From positions 1 to 64,000 of the forward strand of contig NZ_JAFIQU010000023.1 of the NCBI RefSeq assembly GCF_017355985.1: DNA of 64,000 bases. Reading direction: 5' to 3'. How positions within the stretch are numbered: position 1 is the stretch's first letter; every line of letters begins with the position of its first letter. This document shows, piece after piece, positions 30,740-41,238 of the stretch. This stretch comes from Arenibaculum pallidiluteum (lineage in GTDB: Bacteria; Pseudomonadota; Alphaproteobacteria; Azospirillales; Azospirillaceae). Both the position numbers and the translations under genes were made by a program. Under the pieces are notes generated by a model. That model made no database searches. It saw only the letters and a program-made list of their open reading frames with translations, and was not told the origin of the DNA.

Positions 30740-31392
30740 TCGTCCTGGGCCTCACGGGCTCGATCGGCATGGGAAAGACCACGGCGGCACGCATGCTGCG
30801 CCGCCTGGGCTGCCCCGTGCACGACTCCGACGCGGTGGTGCATGCCCTCATGGCGCGCGGCGGCGCTGCCGTCGCTGCCGTCGGCGCGGCTTTTCCGGGA
30901 TCCGTGCGCGACGGCGCGGTGGACCGCGCGGCGCTGGGCGCCAGCGTCTTCGGCGATGCGGCCGCGCTGAAGCGCCTCGAGGCGATCCTGCACCCGCGGG
31001 TCCGCGCCTCCCAGATCCGCTTTCTCGCGCGCAGCGCGCGCCGGGGCGTGCGCATCGCGGTGCTGGACATCCCGCTGCTCTTCGAGAGCGGCTCCGAAGG
31101 CCGGGTCGACGTCGTCGCCGTGGTCTCGGCCCCCTTCGCGGTGCAGCGCGCGCGGGTGCTGGCGCGCCCCGGCATGACCGAAGCGAAGTTCCGAGCCATC
31201 CTGGCGCGCCAGATGCCCGATGCGGAAAAGCGCCGGCGCGCGGATTTCGTCGTGCAGACGGGGCTCGGGCGCTCTGCGACCTTGAAGGCGCTGAAGCGGA
31301 TCGTCACACTGCTGGCGCGGCGGCGCGGCCGGGCCTGGCCGCCCCCTTCCTTCCTACCCCGCCGGCCGGGATGGCGTCCGATTCATGCGTGA
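30736..31392 (+). CDS. coaE: Dephospho-CoA kinase
   Basis: This 218-residue protein performs the last step of coenzyme A synthesis. The P-loop [19 protein letters not shown] and DIPLLFE motifs are diagnostic. The GTG at 30736 overlaps the aroE stop, and the C-terminus overlaps the dnaQ start by 8 bp. Confidence 0.95.
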   Translation: MIVLGLTGSIGMGKTTAARMLRRLGCPVHDSDAVVHALMARGGAAVAAVGAAFPGSVRDGAVDRAALGASVFGDAAALKRLEAILHPRVRASQIRFLARSARRGVRIAVLDIPLLFESGSEGRVDVVAVVSAPFAVQRARVLARPGMTEAKFRAILARQMPDAEKRRRADFVVQTGLGRSATLKALKRIVTLLARRRGRAWPPPSFLPRRPGWRPIHA

Positions 31393-32077
31393 GATCGCGC
31401 TCGACACCGAGACCACGGGCTTCGACCCGCTGCAGGGCCACCGGATCGTGGAGATCGGCTGCGTCGAGCTGATCAACCACATTCCCACCGGCGTGCATTT
31501 CCACCGCTACATCAATCCCGAGCGGGACGTTCCGGCCGAGGCGGTGGCGGTGCACGGGCTGACCACCGAGCGCCTGATGAAGGAGCCGGTCTTCTCCGAG
31601 GTCGTGGGCGATTTCCTGGAGTTCATCGGCGGCGATCCGCTGGTGATCCACAACGCCGCCTTCGACATGAACTTCCTGAACGCGGAGCTCGTGCGGCTCG
31701 GCCTGCCGGCCATGCCCATGGCGCGCGCGCTCGACACCGTCGGCATGGCCCGGCGCATGTTCCCGGGCGCACCGGCCAGCCTGGACGCGCTGTGCCGGCG
31801 CTACGGCATCGACAACTCGAACCGCGTGCTGCACGGCGCGCTGCTCGACGCCCAGCTGCTGGGCGAGGTCTATCTGGAGCTGCGCGGAGGCCGCCAGCCC
31901 GATCTGGTGCTGGGCGCCGCGCGCAGCGACGGCGAGAGCGCCGCCGCCGTCACGATCACCCGCATCGCCCGGCCGCCGCGGCCTCACGCTCCCACCGAGG
32001 CGGAGCTTGCCGCCCATGCCGAGCTGCTGGGCAAGCTGAAGAACCCCATCTGGACAGCCGAGGCCAAGCCGGCCTGA
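31385..32077 (+). CDS. dnaQ: DNA polymerase III epsilon subunit (3'-5' proofreading exonuclease)
   Basis: This 230-residue DEDDh exonuclease proofreads the replicative polymerase. Exo I is DTETTGFDP near residue 8, Exo II is HNAAFDMNFLN near 95, and Exo III H/D lies near 155-160 (HGALLDAQLL). A C-terminal tail for alpha-subunit binding follows. It ends the five-gene string next to oriC. Confidence 0.95.
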   Translation: MREIALDTETTGFDPLQGHRIVEIGCVELINHIPTGVHFHRYINPERDVPAEAVAVHGLTTERLMKEPVFSEVVGDFLEFIGGDPLVIHNAAFDMNFLNAELVRLGLPAMPMARALDTVGMARRMFPGAPASLDALCRRYGIDNSNRVLHGALLDAQLLGEVYLELRGGRQPDLVLGAARSDGESAAAVTITRIARPPRPHAPTEAELAAHAELLGKLKNPIWTAEAKPA

Positions 32078-32101
32078 CGCGCCGCCAGCCCTGCCGCTTT
32101 C

Positions 32102-32566
32102 CTACAGGAAGCCGATCAGCCGGCCGGCCAGGACCGTGCCGGTCCAGAGCGTCAGCGATCCCCAGGCCCCGGCCCTGAGGCGGGCATCAGGCCGCCCGGC
32201 CGCGGGATGGCGGCGCAGCGCGGCATGGAAGGCCGCGACATTGGCCAGCGCCAGCGCGATCAGACCGAGCTTCGTGAGGAAGGCAGGGTTCCTCGCGTAC
32301 TCCGTCGCCTGGGTCGAGAACAGGACGATGCCGGTGACCGCGGCCAGGCCGAATCCCGCCCGCGCGAGCGGGACGAGCTCGGCGATCCCCTCGCGCCAGA
32401 GGGCAGGACGAAGGATCCCGGCGACGCGCAGGTCGACGACGGCGATGGAGCCCACCAGAAGGCCGAGCCCGAGGATGTGCACCGCGCTGACCAGGGCATA
32501 GACGTATTGCGAGCGGCGCAGGGCGGCGACGGGACCCGCCGCCTCGATCCAGGCCAGCGCGTCCAT
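32102..32566 (-). CDS. Uncharacterised four-helix membrane protein
   Basis: This 154-residue inner-membrane protein has about four hydrophobic segments, including ALVSAVHILGLGLLVGSIAVV, with a conserved-looking His in the first helix. It resembles DUF2214/DUF6644-like small membrane proteins; assignment to a precise family is unsure. The frame continues to 32596, but the ATG at 32566 (MDALAWIEAAG) is the natural start. It lies between dnaQ (convergent) and hslU. Confidence 0.7.
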   Translation of the reverse strand: MDALAWIEAAGPVAALRRSQYVYALVSAVHILGLGLLVGSIAVVDLRVAGILRPALWREGIAELVPLARAGFGLAAVTGIVLFSTQATEYARNPAFLTKLGLIALALANVAAFHAALRRHPAAGRPDARLRAGAWGSLTLWTGTVLAGRLIGFL

Positions 32567-32629
32567 GACCTCGGCGACGATGACCTCGGCGACCATGGCG
32601 GCCGTCCCGTCGCCCTGCCCGGGCCCGCG

Positions 32630-33952
32630 CTACAGGATGAAGCGGCTGAGGTCGCTGTTCCGGGCGAGCTCGGCCACCCGGCGGCGCACCAGCTCGCCGT
32701 CGATCACCACGGTCTGTCCGGAATTGTCCGAGGCCGTGAAGCTGATCTCCTCCAGCAGGCGCTCCAGCACGGTGTGCAGGCGCCGCGCGCCGATGTTCTC
32801 CACCGTGCCGTTGATCTCGGCGGCAAGCCGCGCGAGCTCGTCGATCGCCTCCTCGGTGAAGTCCAGCGTCACCTGCTCGGTTGCCATCAGCGCCTTGTAC
32901 TGGCGCAGCAGGCTCGCCTCCGGCTCGGTGAGGATCCGGCGGAAGTCCTCGCGCGTCAGCGCCTTCAGCTCGACCCGGATAGGCAGGCGGCCCTGCAGCT
33001 CGGGCAGCAGGTCCGACGGCTTGGCCAGGTGGAAGGCGCCCGAGGCGATGAACAGGATGTGGTCGGTCTTCACGGGCCCGTGGCGGGTGTTCACGGTCGT
33101 GCCCTCGATCAGCGGCAGCAGGTCGCGCTGCACGCCCTCGCGGCTGACGTCTCCCCCGCCGCGCTGCTCGGACCGGGCGGTGATCTTGTCGATCTCGTCC
33201 AGGAAGACGATGCCGTTCTGCTCGGTCGCCTCGATGGCGGCAGCGATGACCTTTTCCTGGTCCAGGAGCTTGTCGCTCTCCTCGGCGATCAGGACCTTGT
33301 GGCTCTCGGCCACGGTCAGGCGGCGCGGCTTGGTTCGGCCGCCAAAGGCCTTGCCCAGCATCTCCTGCAGGTTGACCATGCCCATCTGCGCACCGGGCAT
33401 GCCGGGGATCTCGAAGGTCGGCAGCGCGCCCGCGCCACTGTCCTGAACCTGGATCTCGATCTCGCGGTCGTTCAGCGAGCCCTCGCGCAGCATCTTGCGG
33501 AACTTCTGGCGCGTCTCGGCCGAGGCGCCCTCGCCCACCAGCGCGTCCAGGACCCGCTCCTCGGCGCGCAGCTCGGCCTTGGCCTCGACCTCCTTGCGCA
33601 TGCGCTCGCGGGTCAGGCCGATGGCGATGTCCAGGAGATCGCGCACGATCTGCTCGACGTCGCGGCCGACATAGCCGACCTCGGTGAACTTGGTCGCCTC
33701 GACCTTCAGGAACGGCGCCTGGGCCAGCTTGGCCAGGCGGCGCGCGATCTCGGTCTTGCCGACGCCGGTCGGGCCGATCATCAGGATGTTCTTGGGCAGC
33801 ACCTCCTCGCGCAGGGCCTCGGGGAGCTGCTGGCGGCGCCAGCGGTTGCGCAGCGCGATGGCGACCGCGCGCTTGGCCTCGTGCTGGCCGACGATGTGGC
33901 GGTCCAGCTCCGAGACGATCTCGCGCGGGCTGAAGGCGGCGGTGGCGATCAT
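32630..33952 (-). CDS. hslU: ATP-dependent protease ATPase subunit HslU
   Basis: This 440-residue AAA+ unfoldase feeds substrates to HslV. It starts with the family segment [23 protein letters not shown], followed by Walker [17 protein letters not shown], the GYVGRDVE pore loop and Walker [10 protein letters not shown]. It ends with LSRFIL, whose C-terminal tail docks into HslV. It is preceded by hslV with a 26-bp gap. Confidence 0.97.
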   Translation of the reverse strand: MIATAAFSPREIVSELDRHIVGQHEAKRAVAIALRNRWRRQQLPEALREEVLPKNILMIGPTGVGKTEIARRLAKLAQAPFLKVEATKFTEVGYVGRDVEQIVRDLLDIAIGLTRERMRKEVEAKAELRAEERVLDALVGEGASAETRQKFRKMLREGSLNDREIEIQVQDSGAGALPTFEIPGMPGAQMGMVNLQEMLGKAFGGRTKPRRLTVAESHKVLIAEESDKLLDQEKVIAAAIEATEQNGIVFLDEIDKITARSEQRGGGDVSREGVQRDLLPLIEGTTVNTRHGPVKTDHILFIASGAFHLAKPSDLLPELQGRLPIRVELKALTREDFRRILTEPEASLLRQYKALMATEQVTLDFTEEAIDELARLAAEINGTVENIGARRLHTVLERLLEEISFTASDNSGQTVVIDGELVRRRVAELARNSDLSRFIL

Positions 33953-33978
33953 GGCTCTTCTCTCAATGGCGCCGGGGC

Positions 33979-34533
33979 TCACGCCTCCAGCACCTCCACG
34001 GTCAGGTTCTCGTTGGTGTAGACGCAGATTCCGGCGGCGATCTTCAGCGCGCGCCGGGCGATCGCCTCGGCGTCCATGTCGGGCCGGTCGATCAGCGCGC
34101 GGGCGGCCGCCAGCGCGAAGGCGCCGCCGGACCCGATGCCGATCAGCCCGTCCTCGGGCTCCAGCACGTCGCCATTGCCGGTCAGCACTAGGCTGACCTG
34201 GGCGTCGGAGACGGCCATCATGGCTTCCAGCCGGCGCAGGTAGCGGTCGGTGCGCCAGTCCTTCGCCATCTCGACACAGGCGCGGGTCAGCTGGTTCGGG
34301 TACTGCTCGAGCTTGGCCTCGAGCCGCTCGAAAAGGGTCAGCGCGTCGGCCGTGGCGCCGGCGAAGCCGGCCATCACGCCACCGCCGGCCAGGCGGCGCA
34401 CCTTGCGCGCATTGGACTTCATCACGGTCTGGCCCATGGAGACCTGGCCGTCGCCCGCGATCACGACCTTGCCGTCCTTGCGGACCGAAAGGATCGTGGT
34501 GCCGTGCCATTGGATGGGATCGTTGGAACTCAT
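33979..34533 (-). CDS. hslV: ATP-dependent protease peptidase subunit HslV
   Basis: This 184-residue threonine peptidase forms the HslVU protease core. The pro-peptide [11 protein letters not shown] is removed to expose catalytic Thr12 in [19 protein letters not shown]. The ATG at 34533 is the family start, with an open frame beyond it ignored. It is divergent from hisB across 154 bp, which should contain promoters for both operons. Confidence 0.97.
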   Translation of the reverse strand: MSSNDPIQWHGTTILSVRKDGKVVIAGDGQVSMGQTVMKSNARKVRRLAGGGVMAGFAGATADALTLFERLEAKLEQYPNQLTRACVEMAKDWRTDRYLRRLEAMMAVSDAQVSLVLTGNGDVLEPEDGLIGIGSGGAFALAAARALIDRPDMDAEAIARRALKIAAGICVYTNENLTVEVLEA

Positions 34534-34687
34534 GGTGGGGGAACGGGACCTCGCCGCCTTCTGGGATCCCCGACATGTTGGCCGGCGGAGGTGGCGGGTC
34601 AAGGACGGCGGTCCATGCGCGTCCGCCCCGGCGGCACCGGAACCCTTCCGCTGGCGCCTCGCCCGGATGTTCTGCTAGAAAGCGCGC

Positions 34688-35311
34688 ATGGACGCAGCCC
34701 CGAAGACCCCAGCGCGCCGCGCCAAGCTCGAGCGCGCGACGACCGAGACGCGCATCGCGGTCGAACTCGACCTCGACGGCGCGGGCGCCTACGACGTCAA
34801 GACCGGCGTCGGCTTCCTCGACCACATGCTCGAGCAGCTCTCGCGGCACGGGCTGATCGACCTGCGCGTGCGGGCCGAGGGCGACCTGCACATCGACTTC
34901 CACCACACGACCGAGGACAGCGGCATCGCGATCGGCACCGCCATCTCGCAGGCGCTGGGCGACCGCCGCGGGATCCGCCGCTACGGCGACGCGCTGATCC
35001 CCATGGACGAGACGCTGACCCGCGTCGCCATCGACCTGTCGAACCGGCCCTATCTCGTCTGGAAGGTCGCCTTCACGCGCGACAAGATCGGCGAGATGGA
35101 CACCGAGCTGTTCCGCGAGTGGTTCCAGGCCTTCGCGGTCGCCGCCGGCGCCACGCTGCACGTCGAGACGCTCTACGGCGAGAACAACCACCACATCGTC
35201 GAGAGCTGCTTCAAAGCGCTTGCGCGTGCGCTGCGCGCGGCAGTCGAGATCGATCCGCGGAAGGCCGATGCCGTGCCCTCGACCAAGGGCGTCCTCGGCG
35301 GCTCGCTCTGA
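34688..35311 (+). CDS. hisB: Imidazoleglycerol-phosphate dehydratase
   Basis: This 207-residue monofunctional HisB performs the sixth step of histidine synthesis. The metal-binding motifs [22 protein letters not shown] and [18 protein letters not shown] are present. It opens the his operon, with hisH starting 7 bp after the stop. Confidence 0.97.
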   Translation: MDAAPKTPARRAKLERATTETRIAVELDLDGAGAYDVKTGVGFLDHMLEQLSRHGLIDLRVRAEGDLHIDFHHTTEDSGIAIGTAISQALGDRRGIRRYGDALIPMDETLTRVAIDLSNRPYLVWKVAFTRDKIGEMDTELFREWFQAFAVAAGATLHVETLYGENNHHIVESCFKALARALRAAVEIDPRKADAVPSTKGVLGGSL

Positions 35312-35318
35312 GGGCGCC

Positions 35319-35963
35319 ATGACCATCGCCGTCGTCGACTACGGATCGGGCAATCTCCGCTCCGCCGCCAAAGCCTTCGAGCGCGCCGTCGCCGAGACCG
35401 GCGCCGGCGGCCCCGTCGAGGTCACCGCCGACGCCGAGCGCGTCCGGCGCGCCGACCGCATCGTGCTCCCCGGCCAGGGCGCCTTCGCCGACTGCATGCG
35501 CGGCCTCGCGGCCGTCCCCGGCATGGTCGAGGCGATCGGCGAAGCCGTGCTCCGCCGCGGCGTGCCGTTCTTCGGGATCTGCGTGGGGATGCAGCTCATG
35601 GCCTCGCGCGGGCTCGAGCACGGGACCCATGACGGGCTCGGCTGGATCCCCGGCGAGGTGGTGCCGCTGGAGCCCGCCGACCCTTCCCTGAAGATCCCGC
35701 AGATGGGCTGGAACGACTTGGTCCTGGACCGGCCGGACCACCCCGTCCTCGCGGGTCTCCCCCCGGGGGCCCACGCCTATTTCGTGCACAGCTACCGCTA
35801 TGCCGTGGCCGATCCCGGGCACCTGCTGGCCCATGTCGATTATGGCGGCCTCGTCACCGCCGTGATCGGGCGCGACAACATGGTCGGCGCCCAGTTCCAC
35901 CCCGAGAAGAGCCAGTCGACCGGCCTGACGCTGATCGCCAACTTCCTGCGGTGGCGGCCGTGA
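35319..35963 (+). CDS. hisH: Imidazole glycerol phosphate synthase glutamine amidotransferase subunit
   Basis: This 214-residue class I glutaminase supplies ammonia to HisF. The nucleophile is in [10 protein letters not shown]; the His and Glu are in [16 protein letters not shown] near the start is typical. It is separated from hisA and hisF by an acetyltransferase gene that overlaps its stop (GTGA). Confidence 0.96.
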   Translation: MTIAVVDYGSGNLRSAAKAFERAVAETGAGGPVEVTADAERVRRADRIVLPGQGAFADCMRGLAAVPGMVEAIGEAVLRRGVPFFGICVGMQLMASRGLEHGTHDGLGWIPGEVVPLEPADPSLKIPQMGWNDLVLDRPDHPVLAGLPPGAHAYFVHSYRYAVADPGHLLAHVDYGGLVTAVIGRDNMVGAQFHPEKSQSTGLTLIANFLRWRP

Positions 35964-36532
35964 GCGAGCTGCGGCGCGGCGTCCTGGTCCAGAAGGCGGA
36001 GAAGCTCCGGCCCTCGGACCTGGAGGCGCTGTGCGACGCCGCCGAGGAGGCGATCCGCCATGGCGGCGGCTTCGGCTGGCTGGTCCCGCCCCCGCGCGAG
36101 GTGATGGAGCGCTACTGGCGCGGGGTGCTGCTGGTGCCCGAGCGCACGCTGTTCGTGGCCCGGCTCGACGGGATGATCTGCGGCTCGGCCCAGCTCGTCC
36201 GGCCGCCGCGCAACAACGAGGCGCAGGCCCACACGGCGCAGCTCACCACCAGCTTCGTCGCCCCCTGGGCGCGCGGCCACGGCATCGCGCGCGCGCTGAC
36301 CGTCGCGGTGGAGACCGCGGCCCGCGAGGCCGGCTTCAAGGTGCTGAACCTCGATGTCCGCGAGACCCAGACGGCGGCGCTGGCGCTCTACGAGCGACTG
36401 GGCTTCATCCGCTTCGGAACGCACCCCCACTACGCCCTGGTGGAAGGCCGGTACGTCACCGGTCATTTCTACTACAAGGACCTGACGGCCACCGAGCCGC
36501 CCGAAAGCCACCCGTCCGGACAGATCCCATGA
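35960..36532 (+). CDS. GNAT family N-acetyltransferase in the his operon
   Basis: This 190-residue acetyltransferase has the acetyl-CoA loop [14 protein letters not shown] near residue 105 and the C-terminal [21 protein letters not shown] place the start at GTG 35960, overlapping the hisH stop as GTGA; an in-frame GTG at 35951 is the alternative. Its own stop overlaps hisA (ATGA). It therefore sits as a coupled cistron between hisH and hisA; the substrate is unknown. Confidence 0.85.
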   Translation: MSELRRGVLVQKAEKLRPSDLEALCDAAEEAIRHGGGFGWLVPPPREVMERYWRGVLLVPERTLFVARLDGMICGSAQLVRPPRNNEAQAHTAQLTTSFVAPWARGHGIARALTVAVETAAREAGFKVLNLDVRETQTAALALYERLGFIRFGTHPHYALVEGRYVTGHFYYKDLTATEPPESHPSGQIP

Positions 36533-37263
36533 TCCTCTACCCCGCCATCGACCTGAAGGAGGGCGCCTGCGTTCGCCTGCTGAGGGGCGAGATGGACCAG
36601 GCCACGGTCTTCAACACCGATCCCGCAGACCAGGCCCGCTCGTTCCAGGCGCAGGGCTTCCGCTGGCTGCATCTGGTCGACCTGGACGGGGCCTTCGCGG
36701 GCCGGCCGAAGAACGCCGCGGCGGTCGAGGCGATCCTTGCCGCCACGGACCTGCCGGTACAGCTCGGCGGCGGCATCCGCGACATGGCGACCATCGAGGC
36801 CTGGCTCGGCCACGGCGTGCGGCGCGTGATCCTCGGCACGGTGGCGCTGCGCGATCCCGCCCTGGTCAGGGAAGCCTGCCGCCGGTTCCCGGGCAGGATC
36901 GTGGTGGGCATCGATGCGCGCAACGGCTTCGTGGCGGTCGAGGGCTGGGCCGAGACCTCGGAGATCCGGGCGCTGGACCTCGCCATGCGCTTCGAGGACG
37001 CGGGCGTCGCGGCCATCGTCTACACCGACATCGACCGCGACGGCGCGTTGCGCGGCGTCAATGTCGAGGCGACCACCGACCTCGCCTTCGCGCTGACGAC
37101 GCCGGTGATCGCCTCGGGCGGGGTGTCCAGCCTGGACGACCTGCGGCTTCTCAAGGCGCAGGAATCCGCGGGCATCGAGGGCGTGATCTGCGGGCGCGCG
37201 CTCTATGACGGGCGCATCGATCCCGCCGCCGCGCTCCAGATCCTTGGGAGCCCGGCGCCATGA
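36529..37263 (+). CDS. hisA: ProFAR isomerase HisA
   Basis: This 244-residue (beta/alpha)8 barrel isomerises ProFAR to PRFAR. The N-terminal [15 protein letters not shown] motif with catalytic Asp, LGGGIRD and the second Asp in YTDIDRDG are present. It overlaps the GNAT gene and hisF by 4 bp each (ATGA). Confidence 0.97.
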   Translation: MILYPAIDLKEGACVRLLRGEMDQATVFNTDPADQARSFQAQGFRWLHLVDLDGAFAGRPKNAAAVEAILAATDLPVQLGGGIRDMATIEAWLGHGVRRVILGTVALRDPALVREACRRFPGRIVVGIDARNGFVAVEGWAETSEIRALDLAMRFEDAGVAAIVYTDIDRDGALRGVNVEATTDLAFALTTPVIASGGVSSLDDLRLLKAQESAGIEGVICGRALYDGRIDPAAALQILGSPAP

Positions 37264-38030
37264 TGAAGATGCGGCTGATCCCCTGCCTGGACGTCAAGGA
37301 CGGCCGGGTGGTGAAGGGCGTGAACTTCGTCGACCTCGTGGATGCCGGCGACCCTGTCGAGCAGGCCCGGCTCTACGACCGCGAGGGCGCGGACGAGCTG
37401 ACCTTTCTGGACATCGCCGCCTCGCACGAGGGGCGCGACACGCTGTACGACGTGGTTCGCCGGACCGCCGAGCAGGTCTTCATGCCGCTCACCGTGGGCG
37501 GCGGCGTCCGGACGGTCGAGGACATCCGCCGGCTGCTGCTGGCCGGCGCCGACAAGGTCTCCATCAACACGGCGGCGGTGAACCGCCCGGACTTCGTGCG
37601 CGAGGCCGCCGAGAAGTTCGGCAGCCAATGCGTGGTGGTTGCGGTCGACGCCAAGGCCACCGGCCCCGGCAAGTGGGAGATCTTCACCCATGGCGGGCGC
37701 AAGCCCACGGGGCTGGACGCCATCGACTGGGCGCGCCGCATGGCCGAGCTCGGCGCCGGCGAGATCCTCCTGACCTCCATGGACCGGGACGGTACGCGCA
37801 GCGGCTTCGACATCGGGCTGACCCGGGCGGTTTCTGACGCCGTGCGGTTGCCGGTGATCGCCTCGGGCGGCGTCGGCACGCTGGAGCACCTGGTCGAGGG
37901 CGTCCGCGACGGCGGGGCCACGGCGGTGCTCGCCGCCTCGATCTTCCATTTCGGGATCTTCTCGATCCGCCAGGCCAAGGCCCACATGGCCGCGGCGGGC
38001 ATACCGATGCGGATGAGCGAGCATGGCTGA
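37260..38030 (+). CDS. hisF: Imidazole glycerol phosphate synthase cyclase subunit
   Basis: This 256-residue barrel is the cyclase partner of HisH. The motifs [40 protein letters not shown] and VIASGGVG are diagnostic. Its stop overlaps hisE by 8 bp. Confidence 0.97.
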   Translation: MMKMRLIPCLDVKDGRVVKGVNFVDLVDAGDPVEQARLYDREGADELTFLDIAASHEGRDTLYDVVRRTAEQVFMPLTVGGGVRTVEDIRRLLLAGADKVSINTAAVNRPDFVREAAEKFGSQCVVVAVDAKATGPGKWEIFTHGGRKPTGLDAIDWARRMAELGAGEILLTSMDRDGTRSGFDIGLTRAVSDAVRLPVIASGGVGTLEHLVEGVRDGGATAVLAASIFHFGIFSIRQAKAHMAAAGIPMRMSEHG

Positions 38031-38391
38031 GAACCCCGCCGGCCCCCGGGCCGAGGTCCCCCGGGCCGAAGTGCTGGAGCGGCTGTTCGCCACCGTCGCC
38101 TCGCGGCGCGGCGCCGATCCCGAGACGTCCTACACCGCCAAGCTGTTCCACAAGGGCACGCCCAAGATCGCCCAGAAGCTCGGCGAGGAGGCGGTCGAGG
38201 CGGTGATCGAGGCCATGCGCGGCGATCCCGCGAAGCTGGCCGAGGAATCCGCGGATCTTCTCTATCACCTGATGGTGCTCTGGGCGCAGTGCGGGGTCGT
38301 GCCCGGGGATGTCTGGGCGATCCTGGCCCGGCGCGAGGGCACCAGCGGCATCGACGAGAAGAAGGCGCGCAAGCACGGGGGAGCGAGCTGA
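38023..38391 (+). CDS. hisE: Phosphoribosyl-ATP diphosphatase
   Basis: This 122-residue stand-alone HisE performs the second step of histidine synthesis. The conserved [13 protein letters not shown] and [13 protein letters not shown] segments are present. The HIT gene starts on the last base of its stop codon. Confidence 0.95.
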   Translation: MAENPAGPRAEVPRAEVLERLFATVASRRGADPETSYTAKLFHKGTPKIAQKLGEEAVEAVIEAMRGDPAKLAEESADLLYHLMVLWAQCGVVPGDVWAILARREGTSGIDEKKARKHGGAS

Positions 38392-38756
38392 TGTACGACC
38401 CGAACAACGTGTTCGCCCGGATCCTGCGCGGGGAGATCCCCTGCAAGAAGGTCGCCGAGGACGAGCACACCCTGGCCTTCCACGACATCAACCCGCAGGC
38501 GCCGGTCCATGTGCTGGTGATCCCGAAAGGCGCCTACCTGTCCTGGGACGACTTCTCGGCCCGGGCGACCGACGCCGAGCAAGCGGCGCTGACCCGCATG
38601 GTCGGCCGCGTCGCGCGCGAAGCCGGCCTTGCCGAGACCGGCTATCGGGTGCTCGCCAACACCGGGCGCGACGGCCACCAGGACGTACCGCACCTGCACC
38701 TGCACGTGCTCGGCGGCCGGCCGCTCGGCCCCATGCTGCAACGGCCCCGCGACTGA
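38391..38756 (+). CDS. HIT family nucleotide-binding protein
   Basis: This 121-residue HINT-type hydrolase has [14 protein letters not shown] at the N-terminus and the histidine triad HLHLHVLGG near residue 100. Such proteins cleave AMP-lysine or similar phosphoramidates. It is the last gene of the his operon, a common alphaproteobacterial arrangement. Confidence 0.94.
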   Translation: MYDPNNVFARILRGEIPCKKVAEDEHTLAFHDINPQAPVHVLVIPKGAYLSWDDFSARATDAEQAALTRMVGRVAREAGLAETGYRVLANTGRDGHQDVPHLHLHVLGGRPLGPMLQRPRD

Positions 38757-38768
38757 CACGGGGCGCCT

Positions 38769-38788
38769 GGGCGTCCGGACGAACGCCC
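38769..38788 (+). terminator. Possible terminator of the his operon
   Basis: GGGCGT (38769-38774) and ACGCCC (38783-38788) form a 6-bp stem with an 8-nt loop, 13 bp after the HIT stop. Confidence 0.35.
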
Positions 38789-38796
38789 TCCGGGGC

Positions 38797-39141
38797 TCAG
38801 GGCTCCTCGGCCAGGACGGTGAAGGCGCCTTCGGGGCAGCGGGGCGCCGCGCGCGGCGCGTTCCCGCGCGGCTCGATCAAGGCCGCCTCCTCGGCCGTGC
38901 AGGCGATCGCGAAGGGCTGGTCCGCCGCTGCGTCGGCCCCCGGCATGGAGGTCTCGACCCGCGCCCGTGGCGCCGCCCGGGGCGGCGGCTCGCCGGCGGG
39001 CCCGGCCGGCGGCATCACAAACTCCCGCGGCCTGCCTCCGTCCGCGGCGGGCGCGGCCACCGGCGCCGGGCCTGCCAGCAGCGCAGGCAGCGCGGTCGCC
39101 ACGACGATCGACAGAATGTGCAGCCGGGCGGGGATGGACAT
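38797..39141 (-). CDS. Small exported protein of unknown function
   Basis: This 114-residue protein has a signal peptide (residues 1-28, ending near LLAGPAPVAA), a Pro/Ala/Gly-rich middle and no recognisable domain. Two cysteines (IACTAEE and RCPEG) could form a disulfide in the periplasm. It converges on the his operon. Coding bias is plausible, but function cannot be assigned. Confidence 0.55.
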   Translation of the reverse strand: MSIPARLHILSIVVATALPALLAGPAPVAAPAADGGRPREFVMPPAGPAGEPPPRAAPRARVETSMPGADAAADQPFAIACTAEEAALIEPRGNAPRAAPRCPEGAFTVLAEEP

Positions 39142-39268
39142 GCCGGGGGTCTAGCACGGCCCGCCCGCCCGCCGGGATCCCCGACGACGAGCCTCACCCC
39201 AATGCACCGGTCCCGGCGGCCCCTGCCCCGTCCGACCGGTCTCCCGGGTCGGCCCCGGTCGGTCTCCC

Positions 39269-39706
39269 TCAGCCCCGATGCGCAACCAGCATCGTGCCCA
39301 GCGCCACGGCGCCGACGCCGATCCAGTTGACCAGGGACAGCCGCTCGCCCAGCAGCGTCGCGCCGAAGACCGCGACGAGCACCACGCTGAGCTTGTCGAT
39401 CGGCGCGACCCGCGCGGCGTCGCCCAGGCTCAGCGCCCGGAAGTAGCAGAGCCAGGACGCGCCCGTGGCGAGCCCGGACAGCGCCAGGAAAAGGAGCGTG
39501 CGCGGCGGGACGGTTGCGGGCGGCTGCCACTGCCCCGTGCCGGCGACGATCGCGCCCAGGACCAGCACCACCACGACCGTGCGCAGGAAGGTCGCATAGT
39601 CCGGGTTCACGCCGGCGACGCCGAGCTTGGCGAGGATCGCGGTCAGGGCGGCGAAGGCTGCGGACAGCAGCGCCCAGGCCTGCCAGGACAGAAGGCTCGT
39701 CTTCAT
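39269..39706 (-). CDS. EamA-type single-domain drug/metabolite transporter
   Basis: This 145-residue membrane protein has one EamA domain of about five helices, ending AVFGATLLGERLSLVNWIGVGAVALGTMLVA. Two-domain EamA transporters are twice this length, so this half-size version would act as a dimer. The frame is open upstream, but the ATG at 39706 (MKTSLLSWQAWALLSAAFAAL) is the natural start. Confidence 0.85.
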   Translation of the reverse strand: MKTSLLSWQAWALLSAAFAALTAILAKLGVAGVNPDYATFLRTVVVVLVLGAIVAGTGQWQPPATVPPRTLLFLALSGLATGASWLCYFRALSLGDAARVAPIDKLSVVLVAVFGATLLGERLSLVNWIGVGAVALGTMLVAHRG

Positions 39707-39794
39707 GGCGTCTCGGGGTTCTCCGGCGGGCGGCTTTCTCGGGCCGCCATCATGGCGGTCGACGCCCGCCGGGGCCAGGGCCACTCGCGGCGTG

Positions 39795-41093
39795 TCAGCC
39801 GAAGGCGGGGGCGATGGCGCTCCAGAGCTGCTGGATGCCCAGCACCAGGAACAGCAGGGCGGTGATCCCCAGCGCGATGTTGGTGTGCAGCCTGTTCGAC
39901 CACTCCTTAGGAATGCGCCGGCCGTTGAGCAGCCCCAGCAGGGTGATTGCCAGGAACGGCATGAACAGCGCTCCGAGCGCCCCATAGGCGAGGATCAGGC
40001 CGATCGGCCGGTCCAGGAACAGCAGGAGCATCGGCGGGAAGGTCAGCCATATCAGGTAGAACTTGAAATACTTGCCCCCGACCCGGGTGTCCGGGTGGTC
40101 CGAGCCGATGCCGCGCATGTTGCCCCAGAAGTCGGCGAACATCAGCGAGACGCCGTTCCACACGCCGATCACGGAGGAGAAGGCGGCGGCCCAAAAGCCG
40201 ACCAGGAAGGCATTGCCGATCACGGTGCCGTAGCGGTCCTTCAGCACCTCGGCCAGGTCCAGGAGGCCCTCGTCACCGGCGCTCAGGGCGACGCCCGCGG
40301 CCTGCACGACCTCGACGCCGACGATCAGCATCGAGATCACGAAGACGCCGGTCAGGACATAGGCCATGGTGTTGTCGATGCGCATGACCCGCATCCACTT
40401 CGGCGTGTACCAGCCCTTCTCACGAAGCCAGTAGCCGTAGGCGGCCAGCGTGATCGTGCCGCCGACGCCGCCGGCCAGGGCCAGCGTGTACAGCAGACCG
40501 CCCTCCGGGATGATGGGCACGAGGCCGCCGAGCATCTCGGGAAGATTGGGCAGGGCGATCGCCGCCAGGAGGATGATGGTGACGAACATCACCCCCACGA
40601 GGACGGCCGTGATCTTCTCGAAGGTCGCGTATCTGTTGAACCAGACCATGACGAAGCCGGCCAGGCCCATCAGGATCGCCCAGACCTTCAGGTCGATTGC
40701 CGGGAACAGCGCGGCCAGGGGCAGCGCCGTCGACGACATGGCGGAAGCGCCGTAGACCAAACCCCAGATGATGATGTAGGGCCCGAAGTACCAGGTGGTC
40801 CAGCGGCCCAGCGAGCGCCAGCCTTCGAAGATCGTGTAGCCCGTCGCCAGCGTGTAGCGGCCCGCGCCCTCCACCAGGACGATCTTGAGGATCACGCCGA
40901 CGACGATGGCCCATAGCAGGCCGTAGCCGTACCGCGAACCGGCCGTCAGCGTGGCCACCATGTCGGCCGCGCCGACACCGGTGGCCGCCACGACGAGGCC
41001 GGGCCCGATGATCTTCCACCGCGGCTGAACGCCCCTGTCGTCGTCGATCCGCGTCTCGTGACCGAGTTTGCGCCCCTGGTTGTCCTGACTCAT
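39795..41093 (-). CDS. Nramp-like divalent metal transporter with non-canonical motifs
   Basis: This 432-residue inner-membrane protein has about 11 hydrophobic helices and overall Nramp-like organisation (PRWKIIGPGLVVAATGVGAAD at the first helix). The canonical metal-binding DPGN in helix 1 reads GAAD, and the helix 6 MPH motif is replaced (ITLAAYGYWL). It belongs to the Nramp superfamily but may carry a different ion. The ATG at 41093 follows aggggac; upstream frame extension is ignored. Confidence 0.85.
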   Translation of the reverse strand: MSQDNQGRKLGHETRIDDDRGVQPRWKIIGPGLVVAATGVGAADMVATLTAGSRYGYGLLWAIVVGVILKIVLVEGAGRYTLATGYTIFEGWRSLGRWTTWYFGPYIIIWGLVYGASAMSSTALPLAALFPAIDLKVWAILMGLAGFVMVWFNRYATFEKITAVLVGVMFVTIILLAAIALPNLPEMLGGLVPIIPEGGLLYTLALAGGVGGTITLAAYGYWLREKGWYTPKWMRVMRIDNTMAYVLTGVFVISMLIVGVEVVQAAGVALSAGDEGLLDLAEVLKDRYGTVIGNAFLVGFWAAAFSSVIGVWNGVSLMFADFWGNMRGIGSDHPDTRVGGKYFKFYLIWLTFPPMLLLFLDRPIGLILAYGALGALFMPFLAITLLGLLNGRRIPKEWSNRLHTNIALGITALLFLVLGIQQLWSAIAPAFG

Positions 41094-41238
41094 CTGCGGG
41101 TCCCCTCGCCGTGCCGATGACGTGTCTTCCATGCTCCGACGGAGTGTGAACAGCAGAAGGACCCAGATCGCATGCACGGCGCGGTGGCGGGGCGTCGGCG
41201 AAAGGGGGCGACGGCATGCCCGGAGGACTCGCGGAGCC

